The notes: generated by a model not told the origin, from the letters alone. 64,000 nt of DNA from Alphaproteobacteria bacterium UBA998 (GCA_002291925.1 DBAY01000026.1:1-64000), one strand, 5' to 3'. Shown: positions 16,674 to 25,485, counted from the stretch's first letter. Numbers and translations: made by a program.

Positions 16674-18428
16674 TCACTTGCCAATAGCTGCATCGCTCCG
16701 CAATGCATGGCTACTCGGTAACCCATTAACATTGACGTCATAGAGCGCGCCCAGATTCCTGCGAATTTGCTGCATGGCATCGTATGCAGCCATGAACTGC
16801 TTGAGCTCCGGTTCCAACTCGAGATTATCCTTGAATCTTTTTCTGCCCCGGTTCATAGTCTCTTGTTTTACCGCCTGAACAGCTGGACTTATTTGTCTCA
16901 AATAGGTTTGCAGCTTGGCACCTAAATCCAGTTTGCCGGAGAGAAGGGCATCGACATCTCTCTCGCGGCGAATGGGAATATCCCCTCCGTCGAGGAGCAT
17001 GGCTTTCTTGCTTCCCACCGTGGCGACCAATACTTCGCCGCATCTCTGCAATTTTCCATGTTCCGATGACTTATGGAGGGATTGAGAAAGATAGCCAGCC
17101 GATTCATTCACCTGCCGTATGGACTCATTCACTATGGCCTGCTGTTTGGGGTCAGAGACGGAAGCCACGCATTTCTGAATCTCTTCTTCGTCTAACAGAC
17201 TGAACTCCAAAGGCGTGAATGCTTTGGCATGTTCAGCATTGAGACCAAGTTTGCGGGCCAGTGATTCGGCTTTTTTCTTGCTTGTCTCCTCACCGATACG
17301 CGGAGGCTCTTCGCCAAACGTGCGGTAGAGACGTGCCATGGCCTTCGCATAGGTTTCGACTGCTTCTTTGCGATTGCTAGGAATCACAATGGCTGCGCCG
17401 TCAATCAGGCTTTTTGGGGTGATATCGACAATTTTCTGATCCTCTGCGGGCGGCTGTACAGGGCTGACGCCAGCGGCCTCTTCTTTTGCGGCAGGAAGCT
17501 CCGGCACCATGGTCACCGATGCAGATTTCTCTTTTTTCTGCCACCGATCGTTTTCCTGCCCGACCGCCCGCGAGAAGCGCTCCACAAAACCGCTATGCAC
17601 TGCCTGGTACTCCGCGAAGCGCAGGGCAAATTGTTGCGTGATGCGATCATAAGCCTTGGTGTCGGATGGATTCAGCAGGCCTTGCTGAACCAGCCTCATT
17701 TTCAAGCGCTCAAAATAGGTGGGAAAAGATTCCGACCCCAGCGTGCCCATGAGCATGTTGCCGTAATTCACGGCGCCGCGAAAGGGCGGCTCACCAGACT
17801 CCCAGATTTTTTGCACCCCCCCACAGGCCTTTTCGAAAAAGGCATTGAGCGCGTCACCTGCCTCAGCAAGTCGTTTGGCCTCGGGAATCAGGTGGGCCGG
17901 ATTGCTTCCCGGGTATTGCGCGTGAAGAATCGATCCCAGCTCCTCTTTGACATTATTGTAATCTCGGCAGACTTGCTTGAAATCTTCCCGATTTTGAGAT
18001 TCAGGCAAGCTTGCGGCTAGTTTATCAATAATTGTTTCTTGCAGGGGAACAGATTTGAATTCAATGCGATAATCAGGGGTATCAAGAAAGTTGAACGGTG
18101 TTAATTCAGTTAGATATTTGCTTGAACGGCCAATGCGTTTGGCAATTTCTCCCTGTGCCCCAGTACGACTGCCACCGCCACTGCTGCCAAGAAATGACTG
18201 TTGCGCTGCCATGCCAAACGCATGGGCGATTTTTGCATGCAGCGTCGCGTAACGCTCCAGAAGGGGGTGATGCTCAATATCGGCAGCGGACGTTTTCTTC
18301 TCCGGAGTCTTTGAGGCGTCATTCGGTGCTGTACTGCTTGCGTCAGGCGTTTTCGCCTGTGGGGAAGGCAGTCCGTCTTTGTAGGCCCCCCTCAAATCCT
18401 GCAGCCCCTCCATACCTTGCGTCGCCAA
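16674..18428 (-). CDS. Unknown protein, possibly the 3' part of an interrupted gene
   Basis: 584 residues from a TTG at 18428 (ATG at 18413 gives 579). No family recognised; the protein is soluble, helical and charged, with a Pro/Lys-rich linker near residues 20-50 and another near 310-345. The reading frame stays open upstream for 16 codons from 18428 until a single TAG at 18477, which is the stop of the XRE-like gene in the same frame. No ATG lies in that stretch. So either this is a separate gene with a weak start, or the two are one protein of about 840 residues broken by a nonsense mutation or read through. GC is somewhat lower than that of the pst genes. Confidence 0.55.
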   Translation of the reverse strand: MATQGMEGLQDLRGAYKDGLPSPQAKTPDASSTAPNDASKTPEKKTSAADIEHHPLLERYATLHAKIAHAFGMAAQQSFLGSSGGGSRTGAQGEIAKRIGRSSKYLTELTPFNFLDTPDYRIEFKSVPLQETIIDKLAASLPESQNREDFKQVCRDYNNVKEELGSILHAQYPGSNPAHLIPEAKRLAEAGDALNAFFEKACGGVQKIWESGEPPFRGAVNYGNMLMGTLGSESFPTYFERLKMRLVQQGLLNPSDTKAYDRITQQFALRFAEYQAVHSGFVERFSRAVGQENDRWQKKEKSASVTMVPELPAAKEEAAGVSPVQPPAEDQKIVDITPKSLIDGAAIVIPSNRKEAVETYAKAMARLYRTFGEEPPRIGEETSKKKAESLARKLGLNAEHAKAFTPLEFSLLDEEEIQKCVASVSDPKQQAIVNESIRQVNESAGYLSQSLHKSSEHGKLQRCGEVLVATVGSKKAMLLDGGDIPIRRERDVDALLSGKLDLGAKLQTYLRQISPAVQAVKQETMNRGRKRFKDNLELEPELKQFMAAYDAMQQIRRNLGALYDVNVNGLPSSHALRSDAAIGK

Positions 18429-18476
18429 GGCCTGCTCAATCAGGCGATAGAGATTTTCCGAAGGCAGCAGGCCCGA

Positions 18477-19196
18477 CTAAATATAAAACAGGGCATCCTG
18501 CATGGCGATTTCGCCTTCTTTCGCCATGGAAGCTTGCGCGGCAACCCTGTATTTTTCGCCTTTTCCATCAATAAGGAAAAGCTGGGAAGCATCGCGGATG
18601 GCCTGCTCAATATCCTCGGCCCGTGATGCCAAATCGGCCATATACTGCTTCTGCTCATTAACAAAGCGCTGCTGGTTTTCAGCATTCTGGCTGGAAAGAA
18701 TGCCTACCAAACCTTCATCAAACGACGGATCGGTCTGTTTATGCTCCGTGATTTTTGCTGCCAGTAGCGCACCAAAACTTTCATTGGGCGCAGCGCGCAC
18801 GCCCTTGATGCGTTCAAGCTGCCCTAGTGCCCGTGCTTTGTTGGCCAAAGCGATGAAGTTTTCACGCCCCGTAGTGTCACTGTTTTCGAAAAGACATTCG
18901 GCGAGGGAATAGGTTTCCTCTACGGAAGGCACGTCTACCCCGCGCTCCCAGCGCCTGATCGTATCGACCGTCACCGGGGCGGGAGTTGAGAAAAGATCGA
19001 GCATAATGCCCGCTTCCTCACGCTCGGTCAGCAGCTCGGCAAGCTGCTTTTCCAACCCCAAAACATCGCCAGATTTCTGGTCGGCCAGAGAGGTGACTAG
19101 TTCTGCAAGTTGTTCTTCCGTGAGGTTTCGCTCAATGCGCTTCTGGCGGAGTTTACTGCCGAAACGCTCATCAATTTGCTGCTTGGAGGGAATCAT
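18477..19196 (-). CDS. XRE-like helix-turn-helix protein, ending at an in-frame amber codon
   Basis: 239 residues. The N-terminal region looks like an XRE/Cro DNA-binding domain: SKLRQKRIERNLTEEQLAELV supplies the first helices and VTVDTIRRWERGVDVPSVEE the recognition part, but about 45 residues separate them, an unusual insertion. The rest is helical and unrecognised. The stop is TAG at 18477, and the same frame continues open into the 584-residue frame downstream (see that entry). The pair is inserted between phoR and pstC, which are commonly neighbours in alphaproteobacteria. Confidence 0.6.
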   Translation of the reverse strand: MIPSKQQIDERFGSKLRQKRIERNLTEEQLAELVTSLADQKSGDVLGLEKQLAELLTEREEAGIMLDLFSTPAPVTVDTIRRWERGVDVPSVEETYSLAECLFENSDTTGRENFIALANKARALGQLERIKGVRAAPNESFGALLAAKITEHKQTDPSFDEGLVGILSSQNAENQQRFVNEQKQYMADLASRAEDIEQAIRDASQLFLIDGKGEKYRVAAQASMAKEGEIAMQDALFYI

Positions 19197-19274
19197 ATGC
19201 CATTCGTTGCTGAATTTGACGCAACCCAGAATAGCAAATAATGCGGGTAAGGTTTGTTAAGTTTATATTAAAAT

Positions 19275-20672
19275 TCAGCTTTCATCATAGAGGGGCAGAA
19301 AAATATTAAAGCTAGAGCCTTTGCCGACCACGCTGTCGATGGTGATGGCGCCGCGGTGGCGGGTGAGGATGCCTTTGACGATGGCGAGGCCCAGTCCCGT
19401 GCCGCCGATGGAGCGGGTGCGGGCGGTGTCGACGCGGTAGAAGCGCTCGGTGAGGCGCGAGAGATGCTCCTTGGCAATGCCCTCGCCCTGATCCTTTACG
19501 GAGACGATGACCACGCGGTTATAGAGCCGCATGTTCTGGTCGCGCGGCAGTTCGGCAGTGACGCGGGCGACGATGGTCACGTCGCTGTCCGGGCTGCCAT
19601 ATTTCAGGGCGTTGGAGATAAGGTTGTAGAGCACCTGGCTCAGTTCCTTGGCATCGCCCTTCACCAGCGGCAGGTTTTCCGGCACATCCACCACCAGCGA
19701 GACCTTCTTCTCCCGCGCCGGGTGCTCGAAATGCTTTACCTCGTCGCGGATGACCTGACCGAGATCGACCGGGTCCATCGGCACGCTGTGCGCGTTCATC
19801 TCGATTTTCGACAGCGAGAGCAGATCGTCGATGAGGCGCTTCATGCGCTCGCCCTGCTGGCCCATCAGCGGCAGGAAGATATCCAGCGCCGCCGGGTCGT
19901 CCTTGCCGACGCCCTGCAGCGTCTCGATGCAGCCCATGATGGTGGTGAGCGGCGTGCGGATTTCGTGACTGGCGTTGGCCACGAAGTCGGCGCGCATCTG
20001 CTCCACCGATTTCAGCTCGGTGATGTCGTTCATGGTGATGACGATGGACATGCCCCCGGCCGAGGGAATCGGGAAGCGCTCAATGACCGCAAGGAAATCG
20101 CGCAGCACCGGCTCCTCGATGCGGAATTCCACCTCGCGCCCTCGCAGATCCTCGATGACGGAGCTGACCGCGTCGATCAGCGTGGCGTTGGGGATGATGT
20201 CCTTCAGCTGGCGGTTGGCAAGATTCTGCCCGAAAATGGCGCGCGCCGCGCGGTTGGTGCGCACGATCTGCTTCTCGTCATTGATCATGATGAGAATGTC
20301 GGGCAGCGTATCCACCAGAATTTCGCGCTCGGTGATGACGCGCTCCATCTGCTGCTTCTTGATCTCCCAGATGCGCTGCAGGCGGCCCAAGGCTTCCGAC
20401 AGTTCCGCCACCATCGAGAGGAAGCTGAGGTCCGGCGGCCGCACGCGCTTGTCCTGGCTGAGGTTCTGCACGTAATGGTTTAGCGCCGAGACGTTGGAGA
20501 GGAAGGGATAGACGAACGCCGTGGAGCCCAGCAGGATGGCGAGGTAGGCAATGAGGAAATGCGTCAGGTTCAGCGCACCCATCACCACCAGCACCGCCAT
20601 CACCAGCAGCGGCGGCAGGGAAATCACCAACGCGGATTTGAGGAGGGTGTTGAACGGGACGCCGATGCGCAT
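19275..20672 (-). CDS. phoR: Phosphate regulon sensor histidine kinase
   Basis: 465 residues. Two N-terminal membrane segments (about 14-32 and 36-58) with almost no periplasmic loop, as in PhoR; a PAS domain (about 110-220); the dimerisation box ASHEIRTPLTT with phosphorylated H236; then N, G1 (VKDQGEGIAKEH), F and G2 (GGTGLGLAIVKGI) boxes of the ATPase domain. PhoR senses phosphate status through the Pst transporter and phosphorylates PhoB. pstCAB lies downstream, separated by the XRE-like gene pair; phoB is not in the window. The ATG is abutted directly by a tandem GAATACGG-type repeat, so no Shine-Dalgarno sequence is visible. Confidence 0.93.
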   Translation of the reverse strand: MRIGVPFNTLLKSALVISLPPLLVMAVLVVMGALNLTHFLIAYLAILLGSTAFVYPFLSNVSALNHYVQNLSQDKRVRPPDLSFLSMVAELSEALGRLQRIWEIKKQQMERVITEREILVDTLPDILIMINDEKQIVRTNRAARAIFGQNLANRQLKDIIPNATLIDAVSSVIEDLRGREVEFRIEEPVLRDFLAVIERFPIPSAGGMSIVITMNDITELKSVEQMRADFVANASHEIRTPLTTIMGCIETLQGVGKDDPAALDIFLPLMGQQGERMKRLIDDLLSLSKIEMNAHSVPMDPVDLGQVIRDEVKHFEHPAREKKVSLVVDVPENLPLVKGDAKELSQVLYNLISNALKYGSPDSDVTIVARVTAELPRDQNMRLYNRVVIVSVKDQGEGIAKEHLSRLTERFYRVDTARTRSIGGTGLGLAIVKGILTRHRGAITIDSVVGKGSSFNIFLPLYDES

Positions 20673-20794
20673 GGAAATCTGGAATACGGGAAATTCAAGA
20701 ATACGGGAATACGGGAGGAATAAAAGAGGGGATTTTTAAAGCACGGGTCCGCCTTCAATTTCCCGTATTCCCGCATTCGCGTATTCTTGTATTC
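20673..20794. repeat. GAATACGG-type tandem repeats in inverted arms, filling the patatin-phoR spacer
   Basis: The whole 122-bp spacer from the patatin stop to the phoR start consists of two arms. The phoR-side arm repeats GAATACGGGAATACGGG-like units on the plus strand and the patatin-side arm carries their reverse complement (TTTCCCGTATTCCCGCATTC). The middle is about 45 bp of unrelated sequence. A second copy lies at 40894-40999. Confidence 0.75.
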
Positions 20795-21826
20795 CTACAA
20801 ATAAATCTTCTCCACATCCACCGACGACTTCACGCCCACATGCTTGTAGTTGGCCTTCAGCCAGTCCTCGGCCATCTGCTGGCCGGAGGCGCGCAGGTGG
20901 TTGATGAACTGCCAGTCGGGGTTCAGCTTGCTGGAGCGGCTGAGGTGGGACATGATCTGCTGCGTCTCGATCAGGTGAAGCCGCACATCCTTGTATTTCC
21001 CGCGCGGCAGCTTGCCCTGCTCGATGAGCTTCTTCACGAACATCACCGCACGGATTTCCGGCATCAGGCTCGCATTGAAGCTGATGTCATTGACCCGGTC
21101 GAGGATTTCCGAGGCTTCCGTCGGCACCTCCTCGATATGCACCGGGTTGATCTGCACAATGAGCACGTCCTCGCTTTCCGTCTCGTAAAAGAGCGGGTAG
21201 AGCGCCGGGTTGCCGGTATAGCCGCCATCCCAGTAAGCCTCGCCGTCAATCTCCACCGCCTTGAACAGGAACGGCAGGCACGCGCTGGCCATCACCACGT
21301 CGAGGGTGATATCGTTGGGGCGGAACACGCGTCCCTTGCCCGTTTTCACATGGGTGGCATTGATGAACAGCTTGATGGAGTCGCAGGCGCGCACCGCTTC
21401 GAAATCGATGACCTCGGCCACCACGTCGCGCAGCGGGTTGAAATCGAAGATGTTGAGCTGGTAGGGCGACCACATGCGCATGATGAAATCGAGCGCCAGA
21501 AAGCTCGGCGAGCATTGCAGCCCGTCATTGCGGAACACCCGGTCGAACGCGGTTTCCTGCCAGGGCAGCAGCGCCGACGCCGCCGAAATGCCGAACCAGA
21601 GATCATAGAGCGCCTTCTTCGCCCCTTCCGGCCCGCCCTTGTGGTAACCGCTGACGAACGCCGCCGCATTGAGCGCCCCGGCGCTGGTGGCGGTGATGGC
21701 CTCAATGCCGAGATCCTCCTGTTCCATCAGCGCATCCAGCACGCCCCAGGTGAAGGAGCCATGGGCGCCGCCGCCCTGCAGGGCGAGGTCGATGATTTTC
21801 ACTTCCTTTTCCTTGCGCGGATTCAT
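20795..21826 (-). CDS. Patatin-like phospholipase
   Basis: 343 residues from ATG 21826; upstream in-frame codons overlap the preceding gene. Patatin features: oxyanion loop LALQGGGAHG (residues 14-23), nucleophile elbow TATSAGALNAA with S48, and the Asp of the dyad in YWDGGYTGNPALYP. The elbow reads A-T-S-A-G rather than the canonical G-x-S-x-G, a change in the first position. Such proteins hydrolyse acyl esters of phospholipids; some are secreted effectors, but no export signal is seen here. It follows the DUF1192 gene by 7 bp. Confidence 0.85.
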   Translation of the reverse strand: MNPRKEKEVKIIDLALQGGGAHGSFTWGVLDALMEQEDLGIEAITATSAGALNAAAFVSGYHKGGPEGAKKALYDLWFGISAASALLPWQETAFDRVFRNDGLQCSPSFLALDFIMRMWSPYQLNIFDFNPLRDVVAEVIDFEAVRACDSIKLFINATHVKTGKGRVFRPNDITLDVVMASACLPFLFKAVEIDGEAYWDGGYTGNPALYPLFYETESEDVLIVQINPVHIEEVPTEASEILDRVNDISFNASLMPEIRAVMFVKKLIEQGKLPRGKYKDVRLHLIETQQIMSHLSRSSKLNPDWQFINHLRASGQQMAEDWLKANYKHVGVKSSVDVEKIYL

Positions 21827-21833
21827 GCCAGCC

Positions 21834-22022
21834 TCACGATTTGAACAGGGAGGCTGCGGCAGCCTCCATTTGGGTTTTGGCGCTGAGGGCTTCGGCGGCG
21901 CGGGCTTTCTCGCGATCAAGAAACTCCATGTATTCCTTCAAATCCTCGCGGCTCAGACCTTCCAGCTTGCGCGACACCAGCCCCGGCTTGGGCTTTGGGC
22001 GATCCTCCTCGTCAAACAGCAT
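21834..22022 (-). CDS. DUF1192 family protein
   Basis: 62 residues from ATG 22022. The N-terminus MLFDEEDRPKPKPG and the following helix LEGLSREDLKEYMEFLDREKARAAEALSAK fit the small alphaproteobacterial DUF1192 family, whose function is unknown. It lies 7 bp before the patatin gene and diverges from the quinone oxidoreductase gene. Upstream in-frame ATGs would run into the divergent promoter region. Confidence 0.8.
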   Translation of the reverse strand: MLFDEEDRPKPKPGLVSRKLEGLSREDLKEYMEFLDREKARAAEALSAKTQMEAAAASLFKS

Positions 22023-22114
22023 GGCGCTCTCCCTTATTGCTGCTATGCTTGTGCCTGTACCAGCGATGCTGCACATGCGAAATAGAACATAGAACTCGCG
22101 CCGTGAATAGCAAG

Positions 22115-23092
22115 ATGCGTGCCATCCGGATTCACACGCCCGGTCCGCAAGGCCATTTGGCGTCCGCCGACCTGCCCATGCCCGCGCCGGGCGCGGGCGA
22201 GGTACGGCTGCGCGTGGCCTTCGCGGGGCTGAACCGCGCGGACCTGTTTCAGGTGGCCGGCCAATACCCGGCCCCGGAGGAAACCGCCATGGTGCCCGGA
22301 CTGGAAGTCTCTGGCACCGTCGAAGCCCTCGGCGCAGACGTGGACGGGCTGGCGATCGGCACCGAAGTCTGCGCCCTGCTTACCGGGGGCGGGTATGCGG
22401 AATATTGCACCGTTCCCGCCACACAGATTAGGGCACTGCCCCCGGGCCTGTCGCTGAAAGACGCCGCCGGGTTGCCAGAAGCCCTGCTGACCAACTGGCT
22501 GGCGCTGGTGCGCCACGGGCAGGTGCAACTGGGGGAAAGGGTGCTGGTGACGGGCGGCAGCAGCGGCATCGGCAGTTTCGCTATCCCGATGCTGCGAGAA
22601 CTCGGCGTTCAGCCGATTGCGCTGGCGCATGGCGAAGAAAAAATCGCGCTTTGCCAGCAGCTCGGGGCACAGGTGGTGGATTACCGTTCAGCCAACCTTG
22701 CCGAGACCATCAAGGCCCACTCACCGCAGGGCGTGGCCGTGGTGCTGGACATGCTGGGCGGACCGTTCGTCGACACGGCGATGCAGGTGCTGATCCCCGG
22801 CGGACGACTGGTCAGCATTGCGCTTTTGCAGGGTTCGCGCCTAGAGATGAATGTTGGGCGCCTGCTCATGAAGAACCTGCAATGGACGGGCCTGACCTTG
22901 CGCAGCCAGAGCGCTGAGACGAAAGCGGAATTATGGCGCGAGGCATGGGCGCGCCTAGGCGAGGCCATCGCGGCGGGGCGGTTGCGCCCGGTGCTGGATA
23001 CGGTCTTCCCGCTGGAGGAGGCGGAAAAAGCGCATAAACGCATGCAAGATCGCTTGCATTCTGGCAAGATTTTACTACAAGTGGGCGCCTGA
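22115..23092 (+). CDS. Quinone oxidoreductase-like zinc-independent MDR protein
   Basis: 325 residues from ATG 22115. Medium-chain dehydrogenase of the PIG3/QOR type: N-terminal GroES-like domain (FAGLNRADLFQVAGQYP) and a C-terminal Rossmann domain with VLVTGGSSGIGSFAIPML. No zinc-ligand cysteines are present. Such enzymes reduce quinones or enones with NADPH; the substrate is unknown. A GTG at 22103 is an alternative start. In other alphaproteobacteria a QOR gene commonly lies between DUF1192 and trcR, as here. Confidence 0.88.
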   Translation: MRAIRIHTPGPQGHLASADLPMPAPGAGEVRLRVAFAGLNRADLFQVAGQYPAPEETAMVPGLEVSGTVEALGADVDGLAIGTEVCALLTGGGYAEYCTVPATQIRALPPGLSLKDAAGLPEALLTNWLALVRHGQVQLGERVLVTGGSSGIGSFAIPMLRELGVQPIALAHGEEKIALCQQLGAQVVDYRSANLAETIKAHSPQGVAVVLDMLGGPFVDTAMQVLIPGGRLVSIALLQGSRLEMNVGRLLMKNLQWTGLTLRSQSAETKAELWREAWARLGEAIAAGRLRPVLDTVFPLEEAEKAHKRMQDRLHSGKILLQVGA

Positions 23093-23131
23093 CCCCCCAA
23101 AATCGTTAATAAAGAAAAAAGGAACGACGCC

Positions 23132-23719
23132 ATGACCCTCCCGCTGATGCCAAAAGCGACCGCCGTCTGGCTGGTGGACAATACCACCCTCACCTTCGAA
23201 CAGATCGCCGAGTTCTGCGGCATGCACCCGCTGGAAGTGCAAGGCATTGCGGATGGCGAAGTGGCCACCGGCATCATCGGCGTCGACCCGCTCGCCAACG
23301 GCCAGCTCACCCGCGACATGATCGAGGCCTGCGAGCAGGACCCCGCGAAGAAGCTGCTGATCGCCGCCACCGCCCGTGAATACCTCGACACCCGCGTGAA
23401 AGGCGGCCGCTACACGCCGCGCGCACGCCGTCAGGACAAGCCGGAAGCCATCGCGTGGCTGGTGAAGTACCACCCCTACCTGCCGGACGCCCAGATCATC
23501 AAGCTGATCGGCACCACCAAGAAAACCATCGACGCCATCCGCGAACGCACCCACTGGAACATTGCCAATATCAAGCCGAAGGACCCTGTCCTGCTCGGCC
23601 TGTGCTCGCAGATTCACCTTGATGAAGCCGTGCGCCGCTCGCGTCCCGCTGACGCGCCGGAAGTCGCCGCACCGCGCGAGGATGACGAGCCGTTTGCCTC
23701 CACTGGCACCGACGCGTAA
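23132..23719 (+). CDS. trcR: TrcR / DUF1013 cell cycle transcriptional regulator
   Basis: 195 residues. The sequence starts LPLMPKATAVWLVDNTTLTFEQIAEFCG and contains LVKYHPYLPDAQIIKLIGTTKKTI with a helix-turn-helix pattern; this is the highly conserved alphaproteobacterial DUF1013 family, described as TrcR, a regulator of cell-cycle genes. A start with AAAGGA upstream at 23118-23123 fits. The hldE start follows the stop by 4 bp, so the two probably share a transcript. Confidence 0.92.
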   Translation: MTLPLMPKATAVWLVDNTTLTFEQIAEFCGMHPLEVQGIADGEVATGIIGVDPLANGQLTRDMIEACEQDPAKKLLIAATAREYLDTRVKGGRYTPRARRQDKPEAIAWLVKYHPYLPDAQIIKLIGTTKKTIDAIRERTHWNIANIKPKDPVLLGLCSQIHLDEAVRRSRPADAPEVAAPREDDEPFASTGTDA

Positions 23720-23723
23720 GCCG

Positions 23724-25208
23724 ATGAGCGCCACCGAGCACGCGCAGGACCTCGCCCGGCTGGTTGACCGGTTCGAGGAGTCCTCTCTGCTCTGCCTCGG
23801 CGACGTGATGCTCGATCACTTCTTTTACGGCACCGCATCGCGCATCTCGCCGGAAGCGCCGATTCCCGTGCTGAAAATCGAGCGCCAGGCCGTCATGCTC
23901 GGCGGCGCGGGCAACACGGTGCGCAACATCATCGCGCTCGGCGCCCGGGCCAGCTTCATCTCCGTCATCGGCAATGACGAGGCGGGCAACCGTATCGTGA
24001 CGCTGGCAGGCAGCGAGCCCCGGCTGGAGCCCTTCCTGCTCACCGATTCCAAGCGCCGCTCTACCGAGAAAAGCCGCTACATCGCCGCCAGCCAGCAATT
24101 GCTGCGCGCCGATGTGGAATCCGTCGAGCCCCTGCCTGCCCATCTGGAGGAGACGGTGCTCTCCTCTGTGCGCGAGGACATCACGCGCTATCAGGCGGTC
24201 ATCCTTTCCGATTACGGCAAGGGGCTGCTGACCGACCGTGTCATCCGCGGTGTCATCGAGGCGGCGAACGCGGCCGGCCTGCCAATACTGGTCGACCCCA
24301 AGCGGCGCGATCTTTCCATCTACCGCGACGCCACCATCCTCACCCCCAACGTGCGTGAACTGGGCGAGGCCACGGGCCATAAGCTCGACACCACGGACAG
24401 TATCATCGAGGCCGCGCGGCAGGTGATGGCACAGCACGGCATCGGCAACATGGTCGTCACCCGCGGGGCGCAGGGGATGATCTTGGTCCCCGGCGAGGGC
24501 GAGCCGCGCATCATCGAGGCCCGCGCCCGCGAGGTGTTCGACGTCTCCGGCGCGGGCGACACAGTGGTGGCGACGCTGGCCGTGGCGCTGGCCAGCGGCT
24601 GCGATCTGTTGGAGGCCGTCGAGCTGGCCAACACGGCGGCGGGAATCGTGGTTGGCAAGGTGGGCACCTCGGTGGTCTACCGCACCGACCTGAAAGCCGC
24701 GCTGCACACGCAGGGCATGATGTCCAGCCGCCAGAAGGTCTATCCGCAGGCACTCGCCGCCGAGCAGGTGGACGAATGGAAGCGCGCGGGCCTGAGAGTG
24801 GGCTTCACCAATGGCTGCTTCGACCTCATCCATGCCGGCCATCTCGGCCTTATCAACGATGCGCGGGCCTGCTGCGACAAGCTGGTGGTTGCCATCAACT
24901 CCGACGCGTCCGTACGCCGCCTGAAAGGCAGCACCCGCCCGGTTAATTCCGAGATGGAGCGCGCCCTGCTGCTGGCCGAGCTTTCCGCCGTCGATATGGT
25001 GGTGATCTTCCGCGAGGACACGCCGGAAGCCCTGCTCACGCTTCTTAAGCCCAGCGTGCTGATGAAGGGCGCCGATTACGAACTGACCGAGATCGTCGGC
25101 GGCGAATTCGTGCAAAGCTACGGCGGCGATGTCCGCCGCATTCCCCTGCGCGAAGGCTACAGCACGACGAACATCATCGAGCGGATCACCAACAAGGCCG
25201 CTGGGTAA
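23724..25208 (+). CDS. hldE: Bifunctional heptose-7-phosphate kinase / heptose-1-phosphate adenylyltransferase
   Basis: 494 residues, making ADP-heptose for the LPS inner core. The N-terminal kinase domain of the PfkB/ribokinase family is marked by GGAGNTVRNIIALGA and the catalytic loop DVSGAGDTVVATLA; the C-terminal nucleotidyltransferase domain (from about residue 350) has NGCFDLIHAGHL with the HxGH motif and the loop RLKGSTRPVN. The start MSATEHAQ at 23724 was chosen because it lies 4 bp after trcR; longer in-frame versions overlap trcR. hldD and gmhA are not in the window. A composite repeat follows the stop codon directly. Confidence 0.95.
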   Translation: MSATEHAQDLARLVDRFEESSLLCLGDVMLDHFFYGTASRISPEAPIPVLKIERQAVMLGGAGNTVRNIIALGARASFISVIGNDEAGNRIVTLAGSEPRLEPFLLTDSKRRSTEKSRYIAASQQLLRADVESVEPLPAHLEETVLSSVREDITRYQAVILSDYGKGLLTDRVIRGVIEAANAAGLPILVDPKRRDLSIYRDATILTPNVRELGEATGHKLDTTDSIIEAARQVMAQHGIGNMVVTRGAQGMILVPGEGEPRIIEARAREVFDVSGAGDTVVATLAVALASGCDLLEAVELANTAAGIVVGKVGTSVVYRTDLKAALHTQGMMSSRQKVYPQALAAEQVDEWKRAGLRVGFTNGCFDLIHAGHLGLINDARACCDKLVVAINSDASVRRLKGSTRPVNSEMERALLLAELSAVDMVVIFREDTPEALLTLLKPSVLMKGADYELTEIVGGEFVQSYGGDVRRIPLREGYSTTNIIERITNKAAG

Positions 25209-25485
25209 TAGTTTTTGTGTTTGCCCCTGCTCCGGCCTGCTGGCATCCATAAGTAAGCGGCGCTCCGCTGGCTTCCGCCTTCACTAAAGCTACGGCGGAC
25301 AGGCATGGCTGACTTGGACATGCTGTCCTCGACTAACAGAGTGATTGTAGCCGTCATCCTGCGAGCCTGAAAGGCTGCGCAGGATCTTCCCTCGTCACGC
25401 GAGGAGATTCCGGGCCCGCTGACGCGTCCCAGAATGACGATCTTTAAAAGAATGTCACTCCGCACTTGGCACGCGGGGGCGCCCT
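25209..25485 (+). repeat. Dispersed composite repeat, copy 2
   Basis: Most of this 372-bp gene-free stretch is a composite element. From the hldE stop it reads: a block starting GTTTGCCCCTGCTCCGG, then CATCCATAAGTAAGCGGC, a block with GACTTGGACATGCTGTCCTCG, an imperfect palindrome GTCATCCTGCGAGC...GCGCAGGATC, a GGAATCTC/CCAGAATGACG palindrome and an ACTCCGCA block. The same blocks in the same order occur on the opposite strand at 35150-35391, and the first blocks at 1-49. A frame open for 116 codons crosses it on the minus strand, but I do not regard it as a gene. Confidence 0.75.

Noticed and set aside
20673..20794. CRISPR array
   Set aside because: Units are 7-8 bp, imperfect, arranged in inverted arms and without unique spacers, so this is not CRISPR. 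No cas genes occur in the window.
23571..25250. A 559-codon open frame opposite hldE
   Set aside because: Antisense shadow; hldE has both enzymatic domains intact.
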